From contig NCBD01000042.1 of the NCBI GenBank assembly GCA_002255315.1, positions 1 to 7,717 of the forward strand: DNA of 7,717 bases, read 5' to 3'. The position numbers were made by a program, and so were the translations under genes. This DNA is from Actinobacteria bacterium 21-64-8 (GTDB lineage: Bacteria > Actinomycetota > Acidimicrobiia > Acidimicrobiales > RAAP-2). Below the pieces are notes generated by a model. The model had not been told where the DNA came from, ran no database searches, and worked only from the letters and a program-made list of their open reading frames with translations. Below, piece after piece: positions 1-6,306 of this stretch (position 1 is its first letter; each line of letters begins with the position of its first letter).

Positions 1-552
1 ATGCGACGAGTCGAAATTGAGATCGCACTCAACGAAAGCCGAAATCGAGCATTAGCGCGTTTTGGCTCACTGACACCCGAGCAGCGCACTCGCCCACTGA
101 CATTGAGCGAACACGATCCCAATAATCGCTGGCACGCCCTCGATCACTTCGGCCATCTCGCTCTCATCGAGCGCAACTTCGTCGCGATGATACGCCGCCA
201 CGTCGCGGGTAACGCGAACCCCGTGGGCTTACTGACCACGCGCGAGGGCGTTATTTTAAGTCGCGAACAGGTGCTGGCGAGCGTTCATGAGATGACCGAC
301 CAGTACCAGCACGAGCACCACGACGACTCCTTCTCGCGAGTGGTCGCGCTCACTGGCGACGCGCGCGCCCAAACCCTTCAATTACTGGGCGAACTCACCG
401 ACGAGCAACTAGACGAAGTACTAGAGGGTGCCCCCTGGTCCGACGGCACGCTCGGCGGCGTCCTCGCCGCCAACGCCGATCACGCGCGGATGCACTGGAC
501 CTGGGTTCGCGACGCGCTCGGCGAATCTACGAGTTCGAGCGACCGGACTTGA
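1..552 (+). CDS. DinB-like four-helix-bundle protein (possible metal-dependent transferase family)
   Basis: The 183-residue protein has the helical pattern of the DinB/YfiT-like superfamily, whose members are small four-helix bundles that usually bind a divalent metal through three histidines and include thiol-dependent transferases (bacillithiol or mycothiol linked). Seen here: a conserved-looking helix at about residues 44-60 (WHALDHFGHLALIERNF, His52 as a candidate ligand) and a C-terminal helix at about 157-170 (ANADHARMHWTWVRD, His161 and His165 spaced as HxxxH). The 'LTPEQRTRPLT' stretch at 24-34 is also typical. The ATG is the first base of the window, so neither its ribosome binding site nor a longer upstream start can be checked. 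The substrate cannot be told from sequence. It stands alone, with a 236-bp gap before the next gene. Family assignment is moderately secure; function is not. Confidence 0.68.
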   Translation: MRRVEIEIALNESRNRALARFGSLTPEQRTRPLTLSEHDPNNRWHALDHFGHLALIERNFVAMIRRHVAGNANPVGLLTTREGVILSREQVLASVHEMTDQYQHEHHDDSFSRVVALTGDARAQTLQLLGELTDEQLDEVLEGAPWSDGTLGGVLAANADHARMHWTWVRDALGESTSSSDRT

Positions 553-556
553 GTCA

Positions 557-573
557 CGTCGCGCTTCGCGACG
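557..573 (+). terminator. GC-rich hairpin just after the DinB-like gene
   Basis: A perfect 7-bp stem (CGTCGCG, loop CTT, CGCGACG) begins 5 bases after the TGA stop at 550-552. Two further outer pairs (553-554 with 576-577) form after two mismatches. No T-run follows on either strand, so it would be a U-less, actinobacterial-type terminator at best. It may equally be chance in GC-rich DNA. Confidence 0.3.
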
Positions 574-746
574 ACACTGCAGCGATTACCTTCATGCATC
601 ACAGGGAGCTCGGGCGCGTGACAAAAGATGGAACGTCCCGGGCGGCGTCAGGGCGATGAAGACGCCTTGGACCCCAGTGCCCTGCCGCTTCACGAGACGC
701 AGTGCCCACGCAGGCTCGACGCGACCTCGTCGACGTTATAGGTTGC

Positions 747-782
747 TCACTACAGTGTGATGTAAAGGACTAACGAGCGAGG
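747..782 (+). promoter_or_regulatory. Candidate promoter region and ribosome binding site of the Ddn-family gene
   Basis: TACAGT at 751-756 fits the TANNNT pattern of a -10 element and is flanked by the inverted repeat TCAC (747-750) / GTGA (757-760), as a regulator site overlapping a promoter might be. No good -35 hexamer sits upstream. A GAGG Shine-Dalgarno at 779-782 lies 6 bases from the ATG at 789, which supports that start. The rest of the 553-788 gap shows no gene that I can support. The ribosome binding site is credible; the promoter is weak. Confidence 0.3.
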
Positions 783-788
783 TAGTAG

Positions 789-1220
789 ATGAGTGATCAA
801 GAGGCTGTCCGCGCGACGAATGAGTGGAACAAGACCATCATCGAAGAGTTCCGAGCCAACCAAGGCGTGCTCGCAGGGGATTTTGAAGGTGCCCCCGTCT
901 TGTTGTTACACACCACCGGCGCCAAGTCCGGCGTCGAGCGCGTGAATCCGATGATGTACCTCAATGAGAATGGGCGCGTCTACGTTTTTGCGTCCAAAGC
1001 CGGCGCCGACACGCACCCCGATTGGTATCACAATTTGCGCGCCCACCCGAAGGTCTCGGTCGAAGTGGGCACCGAACACTATGACGCAATGGCCCGCGAC
1101 GTCGAAGGAGACGAGCGTGCCCGCGTATACGCCGAACAGGCCAGCCGCTTCCCTGGTTTTGCCGACTACCAAGCCAAAACCAGCCGGGTGATCCCCGTCG
1201 TCGAACTCATTCGCCAGTAG
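789..1220 (+). CDS. F420-dependent nitroreductase (Ddn) family oxidoreductase
   Basis: The 143-residue protein matches the deazaflavin-dependent nitroreductase family (Ddn of mycobacteria and relatives): a small split beta-barrel that uses reduced coenzyme F420 to reduce quinones, nitro compounds or other activated double bonds. Seen here: an amphipathic N-terminal helix (residues about 6-24), a cofactor-binding segment LLHTTGAKSGVERVNPMMY at 39-57 with the Lys46/Arg51 pair, and the second signature SKAGADTHPDWYHNLRAHP at 69-87, followed by the strand VSVEVG. Length is normal for the family. The ATG is preceded by GAGG with 6-base spacing. Its presence implies the host makes F420, so the organism is probably an actinobacterium (Chloroflexota and some others also make F420). 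The natural substrate is unknown; menaquinone or detoxification substrates are typical of relatives. Family assignment is secure. Confidence 0.93.
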   Translation: MSDQEAVRATNEWNKTIIEEFRANQGVLAGDFEGAPVLLLHTTGAKSGVERVNPMMYLNENGRVYVFASKAGADTHPDWYHNLRAHPKVSVEVGTEHYDAMARDVEGDERARVYAEQASRFPGFADYQAKTSRVIPVVELIRQ

Positions 1221-1307
1221 CGAAGACTTCGTCGGCGCGTTGCGCTGAGCGTTTCGTCATCTCCCTTTCACGAACGAATTAATCTCTCAGTCATTACACC
1301 TCAACCA

Positions 1308-1841
1308 GTGCTGATCTACCTCTACGGCCCACCGGCGAGTGGAAAGCTCACGGTCGCCGAAGTACTCCGCGACGTCACCGGGTTGCCCTTGTTTCACAAT
1401 CACCTCACCGTCAACGCCCTGCGCAACATTTTTCCCTTCAACAGCGACGCCTACGTTGAGGTCGTGCATCGACTGCGTCTCGACGTCTTTGAAACCGCGG
1501 CGCGCGCGGGCATCAGTTTGATCTTCACCAATAACTCCGCGTGGCGCGGCCCCGACGCGCGCGTTCGTTTCGCAACGTTCGCCTCTCAGTGCCAAGCGGT
1601 GGTCGAAGGTCATGGTGGTCGGGTGCTGTTCGTGCGACTATGGGCACCTTTAGCCACGCTCGAGCAACGTCTCGACAGTGACGCTCGGCGTGGTCACGAA
1701 AAACTGCTCGACGTGGACGAACTGCGCGAACTGCTTCGTGGGCGAGACCTCTCCCTACTTCACCCTGACGACCTAGACCTTGACACGTCGACGCTCGACG
1801 CTCACGAAGCAGCTCGGGTCATCGCCGAGGCGCTGAAGTGA
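1308..1841 (+). CDS. Small P-loop NTPase, nucleotide/shikimate-kinase-like
   Basis: The 177-residue protein opens with a hydrophobic strand and P-loop, LIYLYGPPASGKLT (residues 2-15, Gly7 to Lys13). It reads GKLT rather than GK[ST], a variant I associate with a family of uncharacterised kinase-like AAA/shikimate-kinase-fold proteins. The LFHNHLT stretch at 28-34 sits where kinases of this fold bind the acceptor. A Walker-B-like strand (GISLIFTN, 68-75) follows, then VLFVRLWAP (106-114) and an arginine-rich LID-like segment (RLDSDARRGHEKL, 121-133). The phosphate acceptor cannot be inferred. The GTG start is chosen because the P-loop begins six residues later and no other in-frame start lies nearby upstream. 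No Shine-Dalgarno is visible before it, so the message may be leaderless. It is convergent with the PsiE-family gene, 22 bp away. Confidence 0.8.
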   Translation: MLIYLYGPPASGKLTVAEVLRDVTGLPLFHNHLTVNALRNIFPFNSDAYVEVVHRLRLDVFETAARAGISLIFTNNSAWRGPDARVRFATFASQCQAVVEGHGGRVLFVRLWAPLATLEQRLDSDARRGHEKLLDVDELRELLRGRDLSLLHPDDLDLDTSTLDAHEAARVIAEALK

Positions 1842-1863
1842 CGCGACGCTTGGCCGCGATGGC

Positions 1864-2334
1864 CTAGCTCTCAGATTTGGTGGTGAAGCGAAGTATCAAC
1901 AAGCCAAGGAGGAGCGCGACCACGACACCCACGCCCGTCGCGAGCGAGATCAAGGTGTTGTGAAAGTCGCGCGGTGGAATGGAACCGCTCAAGGTCAGGT
2001 GCGCCGACGCACTCAAGATGTCTCGAACGCCGGCGAGGATGCCGATGACGAGGAAGGGCTGTACGGGAATCGTCGAGGAGTTGAGATAACCAAAAACCGT
2101 GTGCGCAATGTCGAGCAGAATGATGACCACCAAGATGCCATCAATCGCGGGCACGACTGATTGCGTGAACGTGTGCCAATGGGAAAGAAAGGTCACGATG
2201 GTGCGCACCAGCACCACCGCCGACACGATTAAGAGACTGACCACAATGGCGTACTCGATGACGTGAATGAGCCAGCGCACGACGGCGTCAGCGCCCTGGC
2301 GGTGCTCGAGGTGGCTCGATTCGCGTTCGGTCAT
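1864..2334 (-). CDS. PsiE-family (phosphate-starvation-inducible E) membrane protein
   Basis: The 156-residue protein resembles the PsiE family, small inner-membrane proteins named from an Escherichia coli phosphate-starvation gene; their molecular function is not known. Seen here: four hydrophobic segments at about residues 23-49, 62-84, 90-112 and 127-149, with short polar ends. The family-like core includes DGILVVIILLDIAHTVFGYL (65-84), a linker with proline (STIPVQPF), and ILAGVRDILSASAHL (99-113), where a charged Arg-Asp pair lies in the third segment. The C-terminus is short and basic-acidic (RFTTKSES). No Shine-Dalgarno precedes the ATG, but a promoter-like sequence sits so close that a leaderless message is likely. 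I see no Pho-box-like direct repeat upstream, so phosphate control is not supported by the sequence. It is transcribed alone, convergent with the kinase-like gene. Confidence 0.82.
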   Translation of the reverse strand: MTERESSHLEHRQGADAVVRWLIHVIEYAIVVSLLIVSAVVLVRTIVTFLSHWHTFTQSVVPAIDGILVVIILLDIAHTVFGYLNSSTIPVQPFLVIGILAGVRDILSASAHLTLSGSIPPRDFHNTLISLATGVGVVVALLLGLLILRFTTKSES

Positions 2335-2342
2335 TGCACAGC

Positions 2343-2372
2343 ACTCTACTGAGGCGTCGGCACCGCCGTCAC
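2343..2372 (-). promoter_or_regulatory. Candidate leaderless promoter of the PsiE-family gene
   Basis: On the minus strand GTGACG (2372-2367) and TAGAGT (2348-2343) are separated by 18 bases, and TAGAGT ends 8 bases before the ATG. Each hexamer matches the vegetative consensus at 4 of 6 positions. With initiation about 7-9 bases after the -10 element, transcription would begin at or beside the A of the start codon, which fits the absence of a Shine-Dalgarno. Read by eye only. Confidence 0.38.
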
Positions 2373-2462
2373 GGGACCCGGGCCCGACGAGCGTTCTGCG
2401 CGAGACCGAGGGTCACGTCGATGTGGCCAGTGGTCCTGACGACGTCGAGACCTACGCGTACG

Positions 2463-2486
2463 TCGACGAAGGTCCACCTTCGTCGA
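2463..2486 (-). terminator. Near-perfect 24-bp palindrome, possible U-less terminator of the DUF2156 gene
   Basis: Arms TCGACGAAGGT (2463-2473) and ACCTTCGTCGA (2476-2486) are perfect 11-base complements around a CC centre. As RNA this is a 10-bp stem with a 4-base loop. Two more pairs form beyond one mismatch on the outside. It starts 32 bases after the TGA of the minus-strand DUF2156 gene and is well placed to end that transcript. No T-run follows on either strand, so it would be a U-less hairpin as reported in actinobacteria, or alternatively a protein-binding palindrome. The 2335-2518 gap holds no gene that I can support. Confidence 0.5.
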
Positions 2487-2518
2487 AGTTGAGCGTCGTC
2501 GTCGAGATAGTGGTCCAC

Positions 2519-3574
2519 TCACCTCGAGCGTGACGACCAGGAGGAACGAACGGGCCGTGGAGGATGATTTAACAGTTGGGTAAGTGAACGCGCCACCCAG
2601 GGCGTAATGAACCGTTGAGATCGCAGCACGTAGAGTGGCTCGGTCCAATCGGGTTCGAACTTTGAGCGGAACTGGTTAATACCGCCAAAGCGAAACTGTC
2701 GATCGAAGAGTTTCATCAGTCGATTGCCCAACGGTCCGAACTGGTACTCATCGTCCCACGACTCGTGCGGTCGCCAAAACGGCAGCGGACCGTTGGAGGC
2801 GACGGCGTAGCCTTCGTCACGCAGCACGTCGAGCGCAAAGGCCATCGCGCCTTCGAGCGCCCCGCGCGGGGCGTGGGGAACACGCACGATGTCTTGGAGG
2901 TACCAGCCCTTCGCGTTGATAGGCGAACAGGTCACCGAGGCAAGCACCTCACCCGCCTGTTCGCCCACGAAGTACCGGCGCTGATCTGCAATTTCTAGAT
3001 ACGACGTACGAAGAAACGAGTCCGTGCGGCGCTGGGGTCGTTCGTTCTTCCACGCCGCTTCGACGCGCGCGAGCGCGACGTCATCATCGCGGCTCGTCAG
3101 GGGTGTTGCTTCTCGCCACGTGACACCCAGACGTTGGGCGTGACTGCGCGCCCAACGAACTTTCTGGCGCCGTCCACCGGCGATGGACCACTTCGAAAGA
3201 TCAAGGAAACACTCGGCGCCGGTCCACAGCGGGGTCATCGTTCGACGCCCGCCCGCGTCGCGGGCGCGCTCGTTGACTTCGACGAGAAAGAGCGCCTTTC
3301 GACGTTGGCGCGCGTAGTCGTAGAGCGCCCCCACGAGTTCGTCGCTCTCGCTCTCACTCGCGACTGGTGAACGCCACGAGACCACCGCGTGGGCGTGTTC
3401 GAGAAAATTAATGAAGCCCTCACCCGAAGCGCTAAAAATAACGCGCCACGGATCGGGGCTCAAGACGGTGTACTGGCCGGCTTCAACCCCCTGCGATGCC
3501 AGCACGTCAAGCAGCGTGTCGCGACATTCGCTCGCGAGGCGCGCGCTCGACTTGATGGATCGCTCGTCTCGCAC
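2519..3574 (-). CDS. Soluble MprF C-terminal-like (DUF2156) aminoacyltransferase-type protein
   Basis: About 350 residues, matching the DUF2156 domain, the cytosolic catalytic half of phosphatidylglycerol lysyltransferase (MprF). That enzyme moves an amino acid from tRNA onto a membrane lipid, lowering surface negative charge and giving resistance to cationic peptides. Seen here (numbering from the GTG at 3580): GAECFLDLSKWSIAGGRRQK at 121-140, RLGVTWRE at 150-157, WYLQDIVRVP at 226-235, GALEGAMAFALDVLRDEGY at 240-258, and the terminal signature FDRQFRFGG...FRSKFEPDW at 292-312. All read as a tandem GNAT-like fold. There is no membrane-spanning flippase part, so substrate delivery would need another protein. 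The amino acid and acceptor cannot be told. Two GTG codons are possible starts; I chose the second (3574) because AAGGAGG overlaps the first. The Arg/Ser/Pro-rich tail after residue 338 looks non-conserved. It is divergent from the MFS-marR operon. Confidence 0.82.
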   Translation of the reverse strand: MRDERSIKSSARLASECRDTLLDVLASQGVEAGQYTVLSPDPWRVIFSASGEGFINFLEHAHAVVSWRSPVASESESDELVGALYDYARQRRKALFLVEVNERARDAGGRRTMTPLWTGAECFLDLSKWSIAGGRRQKVRWARSHAQRLGVTWREATPLTSRDDDVALARVEAAWKNERPQRRTDSFLRTSYLEIADQRRYFVGEQAGEVLASVTCSPINAKGWYLQDIVRVPHAPRGALEGAMAFALDVLRDEGYAVASNGPLPFWRPHESWDDEYQFGPLGNRLMKLFDRQFRFGGINQFRSKFEPDWTEPLYVLRSQRFITPWVARSLTQLLNHPPRPVRSSWSSRSR

Positions 3575-3576
3575 CC

Positions 3577-3586
3577 TCACCTCCTT
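3577..3586 (-). promoter_or_regulatory. Extended Shine-Dalgarno that decides the DUF2156 start
   Basis: The minus strand reads AAGGAGGTGA (3586-3577), a ten-base perfect complement to the usual 16S rRNA 3' tail. It covers the first possible GTG (3580-3578), which therefore cannot be the normal start. GGAGG lies 5 bases before the second in-frame GTG (3574-3572). An unusually strong binding site on a GTG start suggests efficient translation once transcribed. Confidence 0.65.
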
Positions 3587-3633
3587 CTAACTAGCACACG
3601 GCGAAACTGGTCACGCGTTTCATCCTTACCAGT

Positions 3634-3639
3634 TATACT
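3634..3639 (+). promoter_or_regulatory. -10 element of the MFS-marR operon
   Basis: TATACT matches the -10 consensus at 5 of 6 positions and lies 38 bases before the ATG at 3678, giving a leader of roughly 30 bases. A GAGG Shine-Dalgarno at 3670-3673 follows, 4 bases from the ATG. No convincing -35 hexamer is present at 16-19 bases upstream, which is common in actinobacteria and would fit a regulated promoter. Confidence 0.5.
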
Positions 3640-3656
3640 TGCTTTCAGTCAAGCAA
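3639..3656 (+). promoter_or_regulatory. Inverted repeat, candidate MarR operator
   Basis: TTGCTT (3639-3644) and AAGCAA (3651-3656) are perfect complements separated by 6 bases, an 18-bp site of the size MarR dimers usually bind. A second overlapping pair, CTTG/CAAG (3638-3641 / 3650-3653), adds symmetry. The site begins at the last base of the forward -10 and covers the expected forward start point, while also lying between the minus-strand -35 and -10. Binding there would block both promoters. The MarR encoded by the second gene of the operon is the obvious candidate ligand-responsive repressor; this pairing is inferred from position. Confidence 0.55.
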
Positions 3657-3677
3657 CAACCCCAGTGACGAGGTTTT

Positions 3678-5441
3678 ATGATTGAAAAAGTCAGTGCCCG
3701 CCCCGAACGCTACAAGTGGATTGCGCTCACCAACACCACGCTCGGGGTCTTTATGGCGACCATTAACTCGTCAATTATTTTGATCTCGCTGCCGGCAATC
3801 TTTCGTGGCATCGGCATTAACCCGCTCTCGCCGGGCAACGTTGGCTACCTCTTGTGGCTCCTCCAGGGCTACCTCTTGGTAACCGCGGTGCTGGTGATCT
3901 CGCTCGGTCGACTCGGCGATATCTTCGGGCGCGTCAAAATCTTCAACCTCGGTTTCGCCGTCTTTTCCGTCGCCTCAGTGATGCTGGCGCTTGATCCGTA
4001 TCACAATGGAGCTGGCGCGATGTGGCTGGTGCTCTGGCGCCTCGTCCAGGGCGTCGGCGGCGCGATGCTCTTCGCGAACTCGAGCGCCATTCTGGTCGAC
4101 GCCTTCCCGAGTGACCAGCGCGGACTGGCGATGGGTATTAACCAGGTGGCGGCGATTGGCGGCTCCTTCGTGGGTCTGATCCTCGGTGGCCTGCTCTCCA
4201 TCGTCGACTGGCGCCTCGTCTTTTGGGTCTCGGTGCCGGTGGGCATTGTGGGCACGATCTGGAGTTATCGGAGTTTGCGCGACAACGGTGTTCGGTCGGC
4301 GGCGCGCATTGACTGGTGGGGCAACTTAACCTTCGGGGTGGGCCTCACCTCGATCATGGTGGGTATCGTCTACGGCATTATGCCCTACCAGCATCACTCG
4401 ATGGGCTGGCAAGCGCCCCGCGTGATCGCGGCCTTCGTTATTGGCGTGGTGTTCTTGGCGGTCTTTCTCGTGATCGAAACGCGCATCGAATCGCCCATGT
4501 TCAACGTGCGCCTCTTTAAGGTGCGGGCCTTCTTCGCCGGCTCAACCGCGGGACTGCTCGCCGCGATTTCTCGAGGCGGCTTACAGTTCATGCTGATTAT
4601 TTGGCTGCAGGGAATTTGGCTACCGCTGCACGGCTACAACTACGCCGACACCCCGCTGTGGGCGGGCATCTACCTACTTCCCTTGACGGTGGGCTTTCTC
4701 ATCGCGGGACCAGTTTCGGGATACCTGTCGGACCGACACGGCGCTCGCCTGCTTTCGACGAGTGGACTCGTGGTCTTCGCGCTGAGCTTTGTGGGGCTAC
4801 TCATCGTGCCCACCAACTTTTCCTACCTCGCCTTCGCTACGTTGATCTTCTTGAACGGCGTCGGTGGTGGTATGTTTTCCGCGCCGAACTCAACGGCCAT
4901 CATGAACTCGGTGCCCCCCGACCAGCGAGGTAGCGCGGCGGGCATCCAGGCCTCGTTCTTGAACGCCGGGATGGTGCTCTCCATTGGTGTCTTTTTCTCG
5001 CTGATGATCGTGGGATTAACTAATACGTTGCCCCGCACGCTCTACCACGGACTGACCTCAAACGGCGTCGCTTCGGCGCAGGCCCAAGGCATTGCGCATC
5101 TACCCGCCGTCGGAAGTCTCTTCTCGTCTTTCCTCGGCTTTAATCCCGTGCAGAGCCTGCTCGGCTCCCAGGGTGCCGCGCACGTGAGTCACGCCCAATG
5201 GACGACTCTTACGGGTAAACACTTCTTTCCGAACTTGATTCAAATACCCTTTCACCACGGCCTCATCATCGTCTTTACCACCGCCATCGTGATGTCCATT
5301 ATTGGTGCACTCTTTTCCGCACTGCGCGGCAAGCGCTTCGTGCACAGCGAAGCGACTGGTCTCGCCCACGTGGCCGAGGTGGCCCAGACCACTTCGGCCG
5401 TACCCGGTGAGATTGCCATCGAAGCTGAAGTGGTCCGATGA
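3678..5441 (+). CDS. MFS exporter, DHA2 (EmrB/QacA) type, 14 membrane helices
   Basis: The 587-residue protein is a major facilitator of the 14-helix drug:H+ antiporter group, which exports amphiphilic drugs, dyes, antiseptics or natural products across the inner membrane using proton force. Seen here: helix 1 with [14 protein letters not shown] (28-41), motif [14 protein letters not shown] between helices 2 and 3 (77-89), an arginine-containing helix 4 start [12 protein letters not shown] (119-130), a motif-C-like glycine run [13 protein letters not shown] in helix 5 (161-173), and a second-half motif-A-like loop [13 protein letters not shown] (347-359). A loop of about 75 residues (449-525) precedes the last helix (about 527-549), and a soluble tail follows. 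Helix 1 has Asn30 where many members have Asp. Length is within the usual range. The ATG has GAGG upstream. It overlaps marR by four bases (ATGA), so the pair is an operon. The substrate is unknown. Confidence 0.93.
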   Translation: MIEKVSARPERYKWIALTNTTLGVFMATINSSIILISLPAIFRGIGINPLSPGNVGYLLWLLQGYLLVTAVLVISLGRLGDIFGRVKIFNLGFAVFSVASVMLALDPYHNGAGAMWLVLWRLVQGVGGAMLFANSSAILVDAFPSDQRGLAMGINQVAAIGGSFVGLILGGLLSIVDWRLVFWVSVPVGIVGTIWSYRSLRDNGVRSAARIDWWGNLTFGVGLTSIMVGIVYGIMPYQHHSMGWQAPRVIAAFVIGVVFLAVFLVIETRIESPMFNVRLFKVRAFFAGSTAGLLAAISRGGLQFMLIIWLQGIWLPLHGYNYADTPLWAGIYLLPLTVGFLIAGPVSGYLSDRHGARLLSTSGLVVFALSFVGLLIVPTNFSYLAFATLIFLNGVGGGMFSAPNSTAIMNSVPPDQRGSAAGIQASFLNAGMVLSIGVFFSLMIVGLTNTLPRTLYHGLTSNGVASAQAQGIAHLPAVGSLFSSFLGFNPVQSLLGSQGAAHVSHAQWTTLTGKHFFPNLIQIPFHHGLIIVFTTAIVMSIIGALFSALRGKRFVHSEATGLAHVAEVAQTTSAVPGEIAIEAEVVR

Positions 5442-5872
5442 ACGCTGATCTGCGCGACGACACCACGACGGCGGTGCGACTGCGCCTGGCCCTGGTACGA
5501 CTCACGCGCGCGCTACGCCAGGGCAACACGGCGGGACTTTCGCCTTCGCAGCTGTCGGCGTTGACGACCATCGACGAATTCGGACCGCTGCGACTCAGTG
5601 CGCTCGCGCTCATCGAATCGGTCGGGGCGCCCGTCGCCACACGAGTGGTGGCGAGCCTCGAAGAGCTCGGGCTCGTGACGCGCACCGACGACCCCCTCGA
5701 TCGACGCGCAACGCTCGTCACGCTGTCGCGCGAAGGTCGCGCCACCATTCACGAACTGTGGAAGCAACGCACGTTGGGACTTAGTTCGCGTCTCGACGCG
5801 TTAAGCGCGCGCGAGCGTGCCGACCTTGAAGCGGCCCTGCCCGCGCTCGAAAAGATGTCGCGCGAGCTTTAG
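5438..5872 (+). CDS. MarR-family transcriptional regulator
   Basis: The 144-residue protein has the MarR layout: an N-terminal dimerisation helix (about 10-30), a winged helix-turn-helix (about 34-100), and C-terminal helices (about 103-142) that complete the dimer. Seen here: [20 protein letters not shown] (34-53), the recognition helix region with [21 protein letters not shown] (62-82), and the wing signature [17 protein letters not shown] (85-101), whose acidic-arginine pattern is diagnostic. MarR proteins usually repress a neighbouring exporter and release DNA when a small phenolic or amphiphilic ligand binds, or when a cysteine is oxidised; this protein has no cysteine, so ligand sensing is more likely. 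Translation starts inside the stop of the exporter gene (ATGA), indicating coupling and autoregulation via the operator upstream of the exporter. Its 3' end overlaps the convergent OsmC gene. Confidence 0.94.
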   Translation: MNADLRDDTTTAVRLRLALVRLTRALRQGNTAGLSPSQLSALTTIDEFGPLRLSALALIESVGAPVATRVVASLEELGLVTRTDDPLDRRATLVTLSREGRATIHELWKQRTLGLSSRLDALSARERADLEAALPALEKMSREL

Positions 5873-6306
5873 CTCAGTGCGGCGTCAAGAGTGATGGTCG
5901 TGCCGGTGAGGGCCTTCGAGACGGGACAGTGCAACTTCGCGTCCTCGGCGACGGCGACGAAGGCCTCTTGATCTAAACCACTTAACGTGGCGCGGACCCT
6001 CAAGGCAATGCCCGAAATCATGAAGCCACCCGCGGGATCGGGACGCAGCGTCACGTCGGCGGTCACGTCGAGCGTCTCGGGCGTCGCGCCCGCGGCGCCC
6101 ACGAGTGCCGAGAGCTGCATCGCGTAGCAGGCCGCGTGCGCCGCCGCGATCAACTCTTCGGGACTCGTGACCCCTTCGGCGTCGTCGGCGGCGCGTCGGG
6201 GAAAGGACACGGGAAAAGTCGCCGCGCCACTGCTCACGAGGGCGACGTCACCCTCGCCGTCTTGTAGTCCACCGCGCCACGTGGTCTGTGCACTTCGTGT
6301 AGGCAT
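5869..6306 (-). CDS. osmC: OsmC-family peroxidase (organic hydroperoxide/osmotic stress)
   Basis: The 145-residue protein is a typical OsmC: a cytosolic homodimer that reduces organic hydroperoxides to alcohols with a pair of reactive cysteines. Seen here: the first signature TSPEELIAAAHAACYAMQLS (47-66), holding the peroxidatic Cys60 and a glutamate (Glu50 or Glu51), and the second, AKLHCPVSKAL (123-133), holding the resolving Cys127. Arg11 near the N-terminus is a candidate for the conserved active-site arginine. The PEEL...HAACY...CPVSKAL pattern favours the OsmC branch over the Ohr branch. AAGGAG at 6316-6311 stands 4 bases before the ATG, supporting the start. It lies 51 bp downstream of the alkyl sulfatase on the same strand, so co-transcription is likely, and it overlaps the convergent marR by four bases, sharing TTAG across both stop codons. 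Confidence 0.94.
   Translation of the reverse strand: MPTRSAQTTWRGGLQDGEGDVALVSSGAATFPVSFPRRAADDAEGVTSPEELIAAAHAACYAMQLSALVGAAGATPETLDVTADVTLRPDPAGGFMISGIALRVRATLSGLDQEAFVAVAEDAKLHCPVSKALTGTTITLDAALS

Larger units (their letters stand above)
3632..3659 (-). promoter_or_regulatory. Candidate promoter of the DUF2156 gene
   Basis: On the minus strand TATAAC (3637-3632, 5 of 6 to the -10 consensus) lies 16 bases after TTGTTG (3659-3654, 3 of 6 to the -35 consensus). An alternative -35, TTGACT (3652-3647, 5 of 6), has no good -10 partner at normal spacing. Either arrangement places the inverted repeat inside the promoter. The -10 overlaps the opposite-strand -10 of the exporter operon, so the two polymerases probably compete. 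Confidence 0.35.

Noticed and set aside
428..760. 110-residue plus-strand frame spanning the end of the DinB-like gene and the following gap
   Set aside because: Arg/Pro/Ser-rich composition, overlaps a real gene in another frame, has no Shine-Dalgarno and no recognisable motif.
1221..1260. CGAAG-A-CTTCG and GCGC-gtt-GCGC repeats after the Ddn-family gene
   Set aside because: The first has a one-base centre, the second only 4 pairs. Neither is followed by a T-run.
1848..1867. GGCC-gcgat-GGCC repeat between the convergent kinase-like and PsiE-family genes as a bidirectional terminator
   Set aside because: Only 4 perfect pairs, no T-run, and it overlaps the PsiE-family stop codon. Too weak to call.
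2453..2460. TACGCGTA palindrome next to the 24-bp palindrome
   Set aside because: An 8-bp palindrome is expected by chance at this GC content, and it has no partner site.
2346..2648. Open frames on both strands across the 2335-2518 gap (also 2267-2533 on the plus strand)
   Set aside because: Both run into confirmed genes in other frames and have low-complexity Arg/Ser-rich or mixed products. The gap is better explained by a promoter and a palindrome.
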